From: Streptomyces antnestii
GTDB taxonomy: Bacteria > Actinomycetota > Actinomycetes > Streptomycetales > Streptomycetaceae
NCBI RefSeq assembly: GCF_004005495.1
Contig: NZ_RZYA01000010.1
Span: 232,398-296,397 of the forward strand
Reading direction: 5' to 3'
Length of the DNA stretch: 64,000 nucleotides
The notes beneath the pieces were generated by a model, which had not been told where the DNA came from, did no database searches, and saw only the letters and a program-made list of their open reading frames with translations. Positions 41,614 to 49,805 of this stretch are shown in pieces. The position numbers and the translations under genes are program-made. The first letter of the stretch is position 1. The number at the start of each line of letters is the position of its first letter.

Positions 41614-42618
41614 TCACTCCGGGTTGTCCGCGAGTGAGCGCGCCGCCCGGACGCAGTGGGCGAGCGCGGCGCGCGCGTACGCGGGAGAGGCCCCCGCGAG
41701 TCCGCACGACGGAGTGAGCGTGACCGACTCCGCGAGGGAGCCGGGATTCAGCCCCAGCCTGCGCCACAGCGTCCTGACTCCCATGACGCTACCGGCAGGG
41801 TCTGACAATGGGGTGTCGGTGCCGGGGACGACACCGGCGAAGAGCCGCGTGCCGGCCTCGACGGCCTCGCCGATCGCGTCGTCGTCACGTTCGGTGAGGA
41901 GCGAGAAGTCGAAGGAGACGGCGTCGGCGCCCGCACGGCGCAGCAGGGCGAACGGGACGTCGGGGGCGCAGGAGTGCACGACGACGGGTCCGTCGTGGAC
42001 CGCCAGTACGTCGCGGAGCGTGCTCTCGACGAGCTGCCGGTCGACGGCGCGGTGGGTGCGGTAGCCGCTCGCGCTCCTGACCTGTCCGCGCAGCACGGCC
42101 ATGAGGGACGGCTCGTCGAGCTGGAGCACGATCTCGGCGCCGGGGACGCGGCGGTGCACGTCGTCGAGGTGGAGGCGCAGTCCCTCGGCGAGCGAGCCGG
42201 CGAGGTCGCGGCAGGCGCCCTCGTCGGAGAGGGCGACCTCGCCGTTACGCAGTTCCAGGGCGGCGGCGAGCGTCCAGGGCCCGACCGCCTGCACCTTCAA
42301 CGGGCCCTCGTAGCCCTGTGTGAACTCCTCCAGGGCGTCCAGGTCCTCGCCCATCCAGGACCTGGCCCGCCGGGTGTCCCGGCCGGGCCGGTCGCCGAGC
42401 CGCCAGCCGCTGGGCTCCACGCGCGCGTACAGCTCGACGAGCAGTCCGGTGGTCCGGCCGATCATGTCGGCGCCGGGTCCGCGCGCGGGCAGCTCCGCCA
42501 GGTACGGGAACTCCTCGATGCTGCCGGCGACCGTCTTGGCCGCCTCGCGGGCGTCGCCACCGGGCATGGATCCGACGCCGGTGGCGGGCCCCGGCCTGAA
42601 CTTGCTGTTTTCGCTCAC
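41614..42618 (-). CDS. core (short) cobalamin-independent methionine synthase
   Basis: The protein (334 residues) matches only the C-terminal catalytic barrel of MetE. Zinc ligands are present: H215 and C217 in VVVHSCAPD and C305 in TPSCGLAG. Core MetE proteins of archaea and actinomycetes take methyl groups from methylcobalamin or unknown donors and not from folyl-polyglutamate; which applies here is unknown. It lies 41 bases upstream of ligA on the same strand. A uroporphyrinogen-decarboxylase-like methyltransferase would look similar overall but lacks this cysteine arrangement. Confidence 0.82.
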   Translation of the reverse strand: MSENSKFRPGPATGVGSMPGGDAREAAKTVAGSIEEFPYLAELPARGPGADMIGRTTGLLVELYARVEPSGWRLGDRPGRDTRRARSWMGEDLDALEEFTQGYEGPLKVQAVGPWTLAAALELRNGEVALSDEGACRDLAGSLAEGLRLHLDDVHRRVPGAEIVLQLDEPSLMAVLRGQVRSASGYRTHRAVDRQLVESTLRDVLAVHDGPVVVHSCAPDVPFALLRRAGADAVSFDFSLLTERDDDAIGEAVEAGTRLFAGVVPGTDTPLSDPAGSVMGVRTLWRRLGLNPGSLAESVTLTPSCGLAGASPAYARAALAHCVRAARSLADNPE

Positions 42619-42667
42619 CCGCGAAGCCTACGTAAAGGCTCGCGGGCCGGCCCGGGGTGCCGGGGGC

Positions 42668-43366
42668 TCAGCGGCCCGGACGCACCGTCAGGTCGTTGAT
42701 CTCGGCGTCGCGCGGCAGGTCGAGGGCCATGACGATCGTCGTGGCGACGGACTCGGGGTCGATCCAGCGGGCGGCGTCGTACGGCTTGCCCTCCTGCTGG
42801 TGCACCTTGACCTGCATGGCGCTGGCGGTGCGGCCTGGGTAGACCGACGTGACCCGCACGCCGTTGCCGTGCTCCTCCTGGCGCAGGGAGTCGGCGAGCG
42901 CCTTCAGTCCGTGCTTGGAGGCGGCGTACGCGGACCAGTCGGCGTGCGCGCTGAGGCCTGCGCCCGAGTTGACGAAGATCACGTGGCCCTTGGAGAGCCG
43001 GAGCTGGGGCAGGAAGTGCCGGGTCAGCTCGGCGGGCGAGATCAGGTTGACGTTCAGCTGGTGGCGCCACGACTTGGGGGTGAGGTCGCCGACCGGGCCG
43101 AGGTCGACGACGCCCGCGATGTGCAGCAGTGAGTCCACCCGGTCGGGCAGGGACTGGTGCGAGAACGCCCATGACAGCTTGTCCGGGTCGGCGAGGTCGC
43201 CGACGAGGGTGCCCGAGCCCGGGAACTGGGCCGCGAGCTGCTTCGCGCGGGCCGCGTCGCGCGCGTGGAGGACGAGTTCGTCCCCGCGTGCGTGCAGACG
43301 GCGCGCGACGGCCGCGCCGATGCCTGATCCGGCCCCGGTGATCACATGTGTTGCCATACGGGCCAT
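42668..43366 (-). CDS. short-chain dehydrogenase/reductase
   Basis: This is a 232-residue classical SDR. The NADP(H) motif is TGAGSGIG (10-17), NxAG appears as HIAGVVD, and the catalytic Ser and Tyr-x3-Lys are in VNSGAG and YAASKHG. A start at codon 4 (MATHVITGAG) is also possible. Its gene follows the LOG-family gene by 7 bases, so they are co-transcribed. Substrate unknown. Confidence 0.87.
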   Translation of the reverse strand: MARMATHVITGAGSGIGAAVARRLHARGDELVLHARDAARAKQLAAQFPGSGTLVGDLADPDKLSWAFSHQSLPDRVDSLLHIAGVVDLGPVGDLTPKSWRHQLNVNLISPAELTRHFLPQLRLSKGHVIFVNSGAGLSAHADWSAYAASKHGLKALADSLRQEEHGNGVRVTSVYPGRTASAMQVKVHQQEGKPYDAARWIDPESVATTIVMALDLPRDAEINDLTVRPGR

Positions 43367-43373
43367 GCTCGCA

Positions 43374-43913
43374 TCACCGGGCCCCGAGAGATTCTTCGAG
43401 GTACGCCAGCGCGCCGACAGGTTCCTCCGCGAAGAACACGAGCTCGGTCAGAGGCAGCGGCAGGAAGCCCTCGTCCTCCATGCGGCGGAACTGCTCCTTG
43501 AGGCCGTCGTAGAAGCCCGCCGAGTTCAGCAGGACGACCGGCTTGGTGGTCTTGCCGTGCTTCTTCAGCTCCAGGATCTCGGTGGCCTCGTCGAGCGTGC
43601 CGGTACCGCCCACCATGATCACGACGGCGTCGGCCTTCTCCAGGAGGAGCCGCTTGCGCTCGGCGAGATCCTGGGCGATCACCATCTCGTCGGCGTCAGC
43701 CCGCGCCTTGGCCGCGAGGAAGTCCACGGAGACGCCCACGAGACGCCCCCCGGTCTCCTGCACGCCGTCGGCGACGACCTTCATCAGGCCGCTCTCCGAA
43801 CCGCCCCACACGAGCGTGTGCCCGCCCTTGCCGAGCAGTTCGGCGAACTCACGGGCGGGCCGGGTGTAGCGCTCGTCGAGGTCGGCGGCGGAGAGGAAGA
43901 CGCAGATATTCAT
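43374..43913 (-). CDS. LOG-family (TIGR00730-like) nucleotide phosphoribohydrolase
   Basis: This 179-residue Rossmann-fold protein belongs to the lysine-decarboxylase-like/LOG family, whose members cleave ribose-5-phosphate from nucleoside monophosphates. The family loop PGGxGTxxE appears as VGGTGTLDE, with Val replacing Pro but the phosphate-binding glycines and catalytic Glu kept. The Arg-Lys pair at ERKRLLL and the WGGSESGLM loop also fit. The substrate is not known; cytokinin formation is only the plant role. Confidence 0.82.
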   Translation of the reverse strand: MNICVFLSAADLDERYTRPAREFAELLGKGGHTLVWGGSESGLMKVVADGVQETGGRLVGVSVDFLAAKARADADEMVIAQDLAERKRLLLEKADAVVIMVGGTGTLDEATEILELKKHGKTTKPVVLLNSAGFYDGLKEQFRRMEDEGFLPLPLTELVFFAEEPVGALAYLEESLGAR

Positions 43914-43966
43914 GCGTCCTACCGTACGGGGGGAAGAACCGCGCCCCCGCGCGCGCTGTCCCAGGT

Positions 43967-44290
43967 ATGGCTGATGGACACACGATCACGATCGAACAGG
44001 GCACCGGTGCCGTACGCGTCGTCCACGACGGACAGGTGCTCGCGCAGAGCTCCCGCCCGCTGCTGCTGCGCGAGACGGGCTGCCCGGTGCGTTACTACAT
44101 CCCCGCGGCGGACGTCCGCACGGACCTGCTGACGCCGTCCGGCACGCACACGTACTGCCCCTTCAAGGGAACGGCCTCCTACTGGTCCCTGCCGGACGCC
44201 CCCGACCTGGTGTGGGCGTACCCCGATCCCAAGCCGGAGGTGGCCGAGATCAAGGACCACCTGTGCTTCTACGAGGTGGAGACCGACTGA
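43967..44290 (+). CDS. DUF427 family protein
   Basis: It has 107 residues in a single compact domain. Conserved features of the family are visible: LLLRETGCPVRYYIP, the TYCPFKGTASYWSL core and the terminal VAEIKDHLCFYE. It is common in actinomycetes as a stand-alone cytoplasmic protein without proven function. It is divergent from the LOG-family gene and convergent with mnmA, 29 bases away. Confidence 0.88.
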   Translation: MADGHTITIEQGTGAVRVVHDGQVLAQSSRPLLLRETGCPVRYYIPAADVRTDLLTPSGTHTYCPFKGTASYWSLPDAPDLVWAYPDPKPEVAEIKDHLCFYEVETD

Positions 44291-44319
44291 CGACCGGCTG
44301 ACGACCGACCGACGGCCGA

Positions 44320-45468
44320 CTACTGAGCGGCCGCCGTCTTCGCGCGCGTGGTCGTCGCGATCGTCGCCGAGCCGACCACGCGCGTGCCGTCGTAGAGCAC
44401 GATCGCCTGACCGGGCGCGACGCCGCGCACGGGCTCCTCGAAGGAGACCTCGAGCGTGCCGTCGACCAGCTCCGCCGTCACCGTCGTCTCGCCGCCGTGG
44501 GCCCGCAGCTGCGCCGTGTACGTGCCCGGTCCCGAGGGGGCCGTGCCGCACCAGCGGGGCTTGATCGCCGTGAGGGCGGTGACGTCGAGGGAGCCGACGG
44601 GGCCGACGGTCACCGTGTTGTTCACGGGCGAGATGTCCAGGACGTAGCGCGGCTTGCCGTCGGAGGCCGGTGTGCCGATGCGCAGGCCCTTGCGCTGGCC
44701 GATCGTGAAGCCGTACGCGCCCTCGTGCGTGCCGACCTTGTCGCCGGACTCGTCGACGATGTCGCCCTCGGCCCTGCCCAGGCGGTCGGCCAGGAAGCCC
44801 TGGGTGTCGCCGTCCGCGATGAAGCAGATGTCGTGCGAGTCGGGCTTCTTGGCGACGGCGAGGCCGCGGCGCTCGGCCTCCGCGCGGATCTCGTCCTTCG
44901 TGGTGACCGTGTCGCCGAGGGGGAACAGCGCGTGCGCGAGCTGCCGGTCGTCGAGCACTCCGAGGACGTACGACTGGTCCTTGGCCATGTCGGAGGCGCG
45001 GTGCAGCTCGCGCGTGCCGTCCGGGTGCTCGATCACCTTCGCGTAGTGGCCCGTGGCGACCGCGTCGAAGCCGAGGGCGAGCGCCTTGTCGAGGAGCGCG
45101 GCGAACTTGATCTTCTCGTTGCAGCGCAGGCACGGGTTCGGGGTGCGGCCGGCCTCGTACTCGGCGACGAAGTCGTCGACGACGTCCTCGCGGAAGCGCT
45201 CGGCGAGGTCCCACACGTAGAAGGGGATGCCGATGACGTCGGCGGCCCGCCGGGCGTCGCGGGAGTCCTCGATCGTGCAGCAGCCGCGGGCGCCGGTGCG
45301 GAAGGACTGCGGGTTCGCGGAGAGGGCGAGGTGGACGCCCGTCACGTCGTGGCCCGCTTCCGCGGCGCGGGCGGCGGCGACGGCGGAGTCCACGCCGCCC
45401 GACATGGCGGCCAGGACCCTCAGGGGGCGGGCGGGGGCGGGAGCGCTCTGCGGGGTCTGCGAAGTCAT
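44320..45468 (-). CDS. mnmA: tRNA-specific 2-thiouridylase
   Basis: The product (382 residues) adds sulfur to U34 of tRNAs for Lys, Glu and Gln. The PP-loop ATP motif SGGVDS is at 23-28. The catalytic cysteines are C113 (in NPCLRCNEKIKF) and C215 (in HDICFIADG). Domain order is that of the family: N-terminal ATPase, adaptor and beta-barrel. ATG 45468 is the only sensible start. A cysteine desulfurase gene, the usual sulfur donor, lies within 1 kb on the same strand, with the amidase gene lying between on the opposite strand. Confidence 0.96.
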   Translation of the reverse strand: MTSQTPQSAPAPARPLRVLAAMSGGVDSAVAAARAAEAGHDVTGVHLALSANPQSFRTGARGCCTIEDSRDARRAADVIGIPFYVWDLAERFREDVVDDFVAEYEAGRTPNPCLRCNEKIKFAALLDKALALGFDAVATGHYAKVIEHPDGTRELHRASDMAKDQSYVLGVLDDRQLAHALFPLGDTVTTKDEIRAEAERRGLAVAKKPDSHDICFIADGDTQGFLADRLGRAEGDIVDESGDKVGTHEGAYGFTIGQRKGLRIGTPASDGKPRYVLDISPVNNTVTVGPVGSLDVTALTAIKPRWCGTAPSGPGTYTAQLRAHGGETTVTAELVDGTLEVSFEEPVRGVAPGQAIVLYDGTRVVGSATIATTTRAKTAAAQ

Positions 45469-45552
45469 AGCCCTAACAGGGTACGGGGCCGCGGGAACCG
45501 AATCCCGCGAGTATCCGTTGTGGATCTCGTACGACGTGAACGGGGGCGGGTC

Positions 45553-46257
45553 GTGGGAGCGAAGGGAAAACCCGGGGGGAAGTCCGGGGGGCGCGGGAAG
45601 GGCGACGCGGGCCGGGGCGTCAGCCGGCGGACACTCCTCGTCGGGGGCGCGGCGGCGGCCGTGGGCGTGGGGCTGCTCGCGCGCGGCGACCTGGCGCACA
45701 TGTGGTGGCAGGTGCCCGGCGTCGACAAGCCGCGCAAGGCCGGCGAGGTCGACTTCAGGGGCGCGGAGTGGGTGGCCGCGGCGGCGGCGAACTGGCGGCG
45801 GGCGGACCGCCCCGCCGACTACGCGATCGACCGCGTGATCATCCATGTCACGCAGGGCAGCTACCAGGGCACGCTGAAGGTCTTCAAGGACCCGTGGCAC
45901 GGTGCGGCCGCGCACTATGTGGTGCGCAAGGACGGGCACATAGCGCAGATGATCCGCGAGCTGGACGTGGCGTTCCACGCGGGGAACAGGGAATTCAACG
46001 AGCGGAGTGTGGGGATCGAGCACGAGGGGTTCGTGGACCGCCCGGCCGACTTCACGGACGCCATGTACGCGTCCTCCGCGCGGCTCACCGCCGGGATATG
46101 CCGGCGCTACGGGATACCCGTCGACCGCAAGCACATCATCGGCCACGTCGAGGTGCCGGGCACGGATCACACCGACCCGGGCCCGCACTGGGACTGGGAC
46201 CGGTACATGAAGCTGGTGCGGCGTGCGTACACGGAGAGACGCGCGGCGAAGGCGTAG
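45553..46257 (+). CDS. N-acetylmuramoyl-L-alanine amidase, Tat-exported
   Basis: The protein has 234 residues. After a Gly/Lys-rich start there is a twin-arginine signal (SRRTLLVGGAAAAVGVG at 24-40) and an amidase_2 domain that cuts the bond between MurNAc and the stem peptide. Zinc ligands are H98 in IIHVTQG and the His residues in HIIGHVEVPGTDHTDPG; GIEHEGF is also typical. I start at GTG 45553; GTG 45520 is in frame but lacks a ribosome site. It is divergent from mnmA. It may act in cell-wall remodelling. Confidence 0.88.
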   Translation: MGAKGKPGGKSGGRGKGDAGRGVSRRTLLVGGAAAAVGVGLLARGDLAHMWWQVPGVDKPRKAGEVDFRGAEWVAAAAANWRRADRPADYAIDRVIIHVTQGSYQGTLKVFKDPWHGAAAHYVVRKDGHIAQMIRELDVAFHAGNREFNERSVGIEHEGFVDRPADFTDAMYASSARLTAGICRRYGIPVDRKHIIGHVEVPGTDHTDPGPHWDWDRYMKLVRRAYTERRAAKA

Positions 46258-46277
46258 CCCCCAGGAGGGGGCGAGCC

Positions 46278-47456
46278 CTACGTCAGTCCGGCCGTCCGGG
46301 CCCGTTCCACCGCCGGTGCGATCGCGCGCGCCACGGCCTCGACGTCCGCCGGGGTCGACGTGTGGCCGAGGGAGAAGCGCAGGGTGCCGCGGGCGAGGTC
46401 CGGGTCGGTGCCGGTGGCCAGCAGGACGTGGCTGGGCTGGGCCACGCCCGCCGTGCACGCGGAGCCGGTCGAGCACTCGATGCCCTGCGCGTCCAGGAGC
46501 AGGAGCAGCGAGTCGCCCTCGCAGCCGGGGAAGGTGAAGTGGGCGTTGGCCGGCAGCCGGCCGCCGGGGGCCGGGTCGCCGCCGAGGATCGCCTCGGGGA
46601 CGGCCGCGCGCACGGCCTCGACCAGGTCGTCGCGCAGGCCGCCGATCTCGCGGGCGAACCACTCCTGATGTTCGGCGGCGAGCCGTCCGGCGACGGCGAA
46701 GGCGGCGACGGCCGGCACGTCGAGCGTCCCGGAGCGCACGTGCCGCTCCTGCCCGCCGCCGTGCAGTACGGGCACGGGGGTGTACTCCCGGCCGAGGAGC
46801 AGCGCTCCGATGCCGTAGGGGCCGCCGATCTTGTGGCCGGACACGGTCATCGCGGCGAGGCCGGACGCGGCGAAGTCGACGGGGAGCTGACCGTAGGCCT
46901 GGACGGCGTCGGCGTGCAGCGGGACGCCGAACTCGGCGGCCACGTCGGCGAGTTCACGGACGGGCTGGATCGTGCCGATCTCGTTGTTGGCCCACATGAC
47001 GGTGGCGAGGGCCACGTCGTCGGGGTTGCGGGAGATCGCCTCGCGCAGGGCGTCCGGGTGCACGCGCCCGTACGTGTCGACGGGCAGATACTCGACGGTG
47101 GCGCCCTCGTGCTCTCCGAGCCAGTGCACGGCGTCGAGGACGGCGTGGTGCTCGACGGGGCTGGCGAGGACGCGGGTCCGGGCGGGGTCCGCGTCCCGGC
47201 GGGACCAGTACAGGCCCTTCACCGCGAGGTTGTCGGCCTCGGTGCCACCGGAGGTGAGGACGACCTCACTGGGGCGGGCGCCGAGGGATTCGGCGAGGGT
47301 CTCCCGGGACTCCTCGACGGTGCGTCGGGCGCGCCGGCCCGCTGCGTGCAGCGAGGACGCGTTGCCGGTGACGGCGAGCTGGGCGGTCATCACCTCGACG
47401 GCCTCCGGGAGCATCGGAGTGGTCGCGGCGTGGTCGAGGTAGGCCATGGTGGGCAC
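46278..47456 (-). CDS. cysteine desulfurase (NifS/IscS family)
   Basis: This 392-residue PLP enzyme releases sulfur from cysteine as a persulfide. The internal aldimine Lys is K209 in SGHKIGGPYG, the catalytic loop Cys is C334 in STGSACTAG, and PLP contacts lie in the EADNLAVKG and NEIGTIQP segments. A start at codon 4 (MAYLDHAATT) is as likely. It sits near mnmA, which needs such a donor for 2-thiouridine; that functional link is inferred from position. It is convergent with the amidase gene. Confidence 0.93.
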   Translation of the reverse strand: MPTMAYLDHAATTPMLPEAVEVMTAQLAVTGNASSLHAAGRRARRTVEESRETLAESLGARPSEVVLTSGGTEADNLAVKGLYWSRRDADPARTRVLASPVEHHAVLDAVHWLGEHEGATVEYLPVDTYGRVHPDALREAISRNPDDVALATVMWANNEIGTIQPVRELADVAAEFGVPLHADAVQAYGQLPVDFAASGLAAMTVSGHKIGGPYGIGALLLGREYTPVPVLHGGGQERHVRSGTLDVPAVAAFAVAGRLAAEHQEWFAREIGGLRDDLVEAVRAAVPEAILGGDPAPGGRLPANAHFTFPGCEGDSLLLLLDAQGIECSTGSACTAGVAQPSHVLLATGTDPDLARGTLRFSLGHTSTPADVEAVARAIAPAVERARTAGLT

Positions 47457-47539
47457 GATTCTACGAGCCCCGGCCGCGGTGCTCCGCGCCGCGTGGGGTC
47501 CCGTCCCACGCAGGGCGCTACATCAGGCCGTTACGGGAG

Positions 47540-47830
47540 TCAGCCCGCGAGGCTCCAGGAGACCGTGTGGTCGGCGGCGACGAACGCGGCGAGGACCGCG
47601 AGGTCGGCCATGCCGAGGCCGAGTCCGAGCAGCGCACGGCCGCGACGGGCGGTGCCGCGCCACAGGGCGAGTCCGGCGAGCACGATGGCGACGGGCCCGA
47701 GGAAGAGGTTGAGGACGAGCAGTCCGAGCAGCCCGAGAACGAACGAGGCGACGGCCATTCCGTCGGCGTCGCGCGCAGCGGTGCGCGGCAGCGGATCACG
47801 AACGGTTTCGGTGTCAGCGGTGAGTTGCAT
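47540..47830 (-). CDS. DUF4190-type small membrane protein
   Basis: It has 96 residues from ATG 47830 (MQLTADTETVRDPLP). A polar start is followed by two hydrophobic helices (about 25-50 and 65-90) with GLLGLLVLNLFLGPVAIVLAG, typical of DUF4190. It follows a 53-residue membrane protein on the same strand, and both are divergent from a TetR regulator. Confidence 0.8.
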   Translation of the reverse strand: MQLTADTETVRDPLPRTAARDADGMAVASFVLGLLGLLVLNLFLGPVAIVLAGLALWRGTARRGRALLGLGLGMADLAVLAAFVAADHTVSWSLAG

Positions 47831-47861
47831 GGTGGTACCCCCTCTGGTGAAGCGGGACGGA

Positions 47862-48023
47862 TCAGTGCTGGTGGCGCCGGCGGGCGGACCGCTCGCGCAC
47901 GGCGAAGACGACGAGCCAGACGCCGATGACGGCGGCGGCGACAAAGGTGACGGGAAGCGGCGCGTGGGCGACGGAGCCCAGCGCGACGCCCAGCAGAAGC
48001 AGGGCGGCTACGAGGAACAGCAT
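47862..48023 (-). CDS. very small membrane protein (53 residues)
   Basis: It has start ATG 48023 with GAGAGG 5 bases upstream and stop TGA at 47862. The protein MLFLVAALLLLGVALGSVAH…RERSARRRHQH has two hydrophobic stretches (2-18 and 25-42) and a strongly basic, inside-facing end. Codon third positions are nearly all G or C, as in neighbouring genes. The gene is 31 bases before the DUF4190 gene and probably forms an operon with it, under the TetR protein at 48152. No known function. Confidence 0.72.
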   Translation of the reverse strand: MLFLVAALLLLGVALGSVAHAPLPVTFVAAAVIGVWLVVFAVRERSARRRHQH

Positions 48024-48069
48024 GAGTGCCTCTCATGGTCGGGGTGACCGGTCCGGTCGGCGACCGTTG

Positions 48070-48127
48070 GGATTACAACCGTTCACTGACTCTTGAGTCT
48101 AACGCTCGTACCGGCTTCCGGATTACA
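48070..48127. promoter_or_regulatory. candidate TetR operator region: palindrome and 50-bp-spaced direct repeats
   Basis: The sequence GACTCTTGAGTC (48088-48099) is a 5-base inverted repeat around TT. GGATTACA occurs at 48070-48077 and again at 48120-48127, exactly 50 bases apart. Both lie between the small-membrane-protein operon (leftwards) and the TetR gene (rightwards). Confidence 0.45.
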
Positions 48128-48151
48128 GAGAACAAGTGTTAACTGCATGGC

Positions 48152-48769
48152 ATGAGTCACACCCTCGGCGTCCGGCAGGCCCAGAAGCAGAAGACCCGAC
48201 AGGCCCTGCTCGACGCGGCGTTGGAGCTGCTGGAGAACCAGAGCCTGTCGAGCCTCGGACTGCGCGAGGTCACCCGGGCCGTCGGGGTCACGCCGACCGC
48301 GTTCTACCGGCACTTCGACTCGACGGCGGACCTCGGGGTCGCGCTCGTCGAGGAGGCGCTCGGCAGCCTGCACGCGATGATCACGACGTTGCTGAACACG
48401 ACCGGGAGCAACGAGGAACGCCTCGGCCGGACCGTGGAGTTGATCGCCCGTCACGTCCGCACGCACCCCTCCCACGTGCGCTTCGTCGCGCGCGAGCGGC
48501 ACGGCGGCGTGCAGCGGGTACGGGAGGCCATCGGCGGGCAGTTGGCGCGGTTCACGGAGGAGGTGGCCGAGGCGCTGGCGGCGGACCCCGAGTCGGCGGG
48601 CTGGAGCCGGGACGACCTGCGGATGCTGGCGTGGCATCACGTCCAGCTCATGCTGACGACCGCGTGCGTGTTCCTGGAGACAGCACAGGAGGACATGGAC
48701 GCGGCGGTCGACCTGGCCACTCGCCAACTGCGGCTCGTCCAACTCGGCAGAAAGCACTGGCTGGACTGA
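48152..48769 (+). CDS. TetR-family transcriptional regulator
   Basis: The 205-residue protein has an N-terminal helix-turn-helix (LREVTRAVGVTPTAFYRHFDST, about 40-60) and a C-terminal domain resembling FabR/AcrR-type regulators of lipid metabolism (EVTRAVGVTPTAFYRHF is close to what I recall for that subgroup). It is divergent from two small membrane-protein genes and close to an acyl-CoA thioesterase, which may fit a lipid signal. Both points are inference. Confidence 0.87.
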   Translation: MSHTLGVRQAQKQKTRQALLDAALELLENQSLSSLGLREVTRAVGVTPTAFYRHFDSTADLGVALVEEALGSLHAMITTLLNTTGSNEERLGRTVELIARHVRTHPSHVRFVARERHGGVQRVREAIGGQLARFTEEVAEALAADPESAGWSRDDLRMLAWHHVQLMLTTACVFLETAQEDMDAAVDLATRQLRLVQLGRKHWLD

Positions 48770-48849
48770 GCGGCGCCCCGGCCGAACTGACCGGCGCGCT
48801 CAGCGAGTTCCTCCGGGCGGAGGGTACGCAGCGGCGAGCGCGGCCGGCG

Positions 48850-48888
48850 AAGAACGGATCAGAGGAACGGGTCAGAAGAACGCGTCAG
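48850..48888. repeat. three 13-bp tandem repeats at a stop codon
   Basis: Units 48850-48862, 48863-48875 and 48876-48888 follow AAGAACGSRTCAG with one to three changes. The last one contains the stop codon of the thioesterase gene, the others lie downstream of it between convergent genes. Confidence 0.65.
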
Positions 48889-49745
48889 CTGAGCTTCGCC
48901 CGGGCGAGCTGGCGGGACTGGGCCACGAGGCGGTCGGCGCTGTCCCAGACCTCGGCGTCCTCCTCCAGGAATCCGCCCGCGAGGTTGCGGGTGGTGATGG
49001 AGACGCGCAGGGGGCCGGGCGCGGGGCGGCAGCGCACATGGACCGTCAGCTCGACGGTCGGGACCCACCCCTTCAGGCCCATCTCGAACGCGGTCGGAGG
49101 CAGCGCGTCCACGGCGAGGAGCAGCGAGAGCGGGTCGGCGTCACGCCCGTCCGCGAGGCCGAACCAGGCCCGCATCTCGCCCTTGCCGGAGGGCGAGCCG
49201 AGCGCCCAGCCGAGCGTCGTCGGGTCGAGCTTGAGGTCGAGCCGCTCGGTGATGGCGGAGCTGCCCTGGACCGGCGAGGGCCCGTCCTGGGCGCCGAAGC
49301 ACTGCTCGACGGGCGGGAAGTGCGGGGGCTTCGCGCTGGTGCGGACGTCGTCCGGGAGTGCGTCGAGGTCGCCGTAGGAGGCGAGGACCCGGATCCGCTC
49401 GACCTCGGCGCCCTCGTCGTCGTACTGGAAGAGGGAGGCCTGGCCGGTGGAGAGGGTGCGGCCGGTGCGCACGACGTCGGTCCTGATCACGGCCGGGCCG
49501 GGGTGGGACGCCGTCAGATAGTGCGCGGAGATGGTGAACGGGTCGCTGTGCGGCAGGGCGTCACCGAGGGCGCGGCCGAGCACGGCGAGGAGATAGCCGC
49601 CGTTGACGGCGTTGATGATCGTCCAGCCGGCCGAGAGGTCGATGTCGTACACGCCGGGCTCGCGCCGGGTGACCGTGGTGTCGCGGTCGAACTCGCTGTC
49701 ACCGATGACCGCCTGCGCGGCGGACGATACCGATACCTGTGCCAT
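48885..49745 (-). CDS. acyl-CoA thioesterase-like protein (TesB-type double hotdog)
   Basis: The protein has 286 residues from ATG 49745 (MAQVSVSSAAQAV); an upstream in-frame start adds six. It contains two hotdog folds: the first includes AGWTIINAVNGGYLLAVLGRAL, the second ALPPTAFEMGLKGWVPTVELTVHVR. Actinobacterial members are annotated as thioesterase family proteins acting on acyl-CoA. Specificity unknown. It is convergent with the TetR gene. Confidence 0.85.
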   Translation of the reverse strand: MAQVSVSSAAQAVIGDSEFDRDTTVTRREPGVYDIDLSAGWTIINAVNGGYLLAVLGRALGDALPHSDPFTISAHYLTASHPGPAVIRTDVVRTGRTLSTGQASLFQYDDEGAEVERIRVLASYGDLDALPDDVRTSAKPPHFPPVEQCFGAQDGPSPVQGSSAITERLDLKLDPTTLGWALGSPSGKGEMRAWFGLADGRDADPLSLLLAVDALPPTAFEMGLKGWVPTVELTVHVRCRPAPGPLRVSITTRNLAGGFLEEDAEVWDSADRLVAQSRQLARAKLS

Positions 49746-49805
49746 GCAGGTACGGTACAACACGTCACTACTAAGCGGTAGCTTTTGCCGAGAAGCTCAC
49801 CGGAC

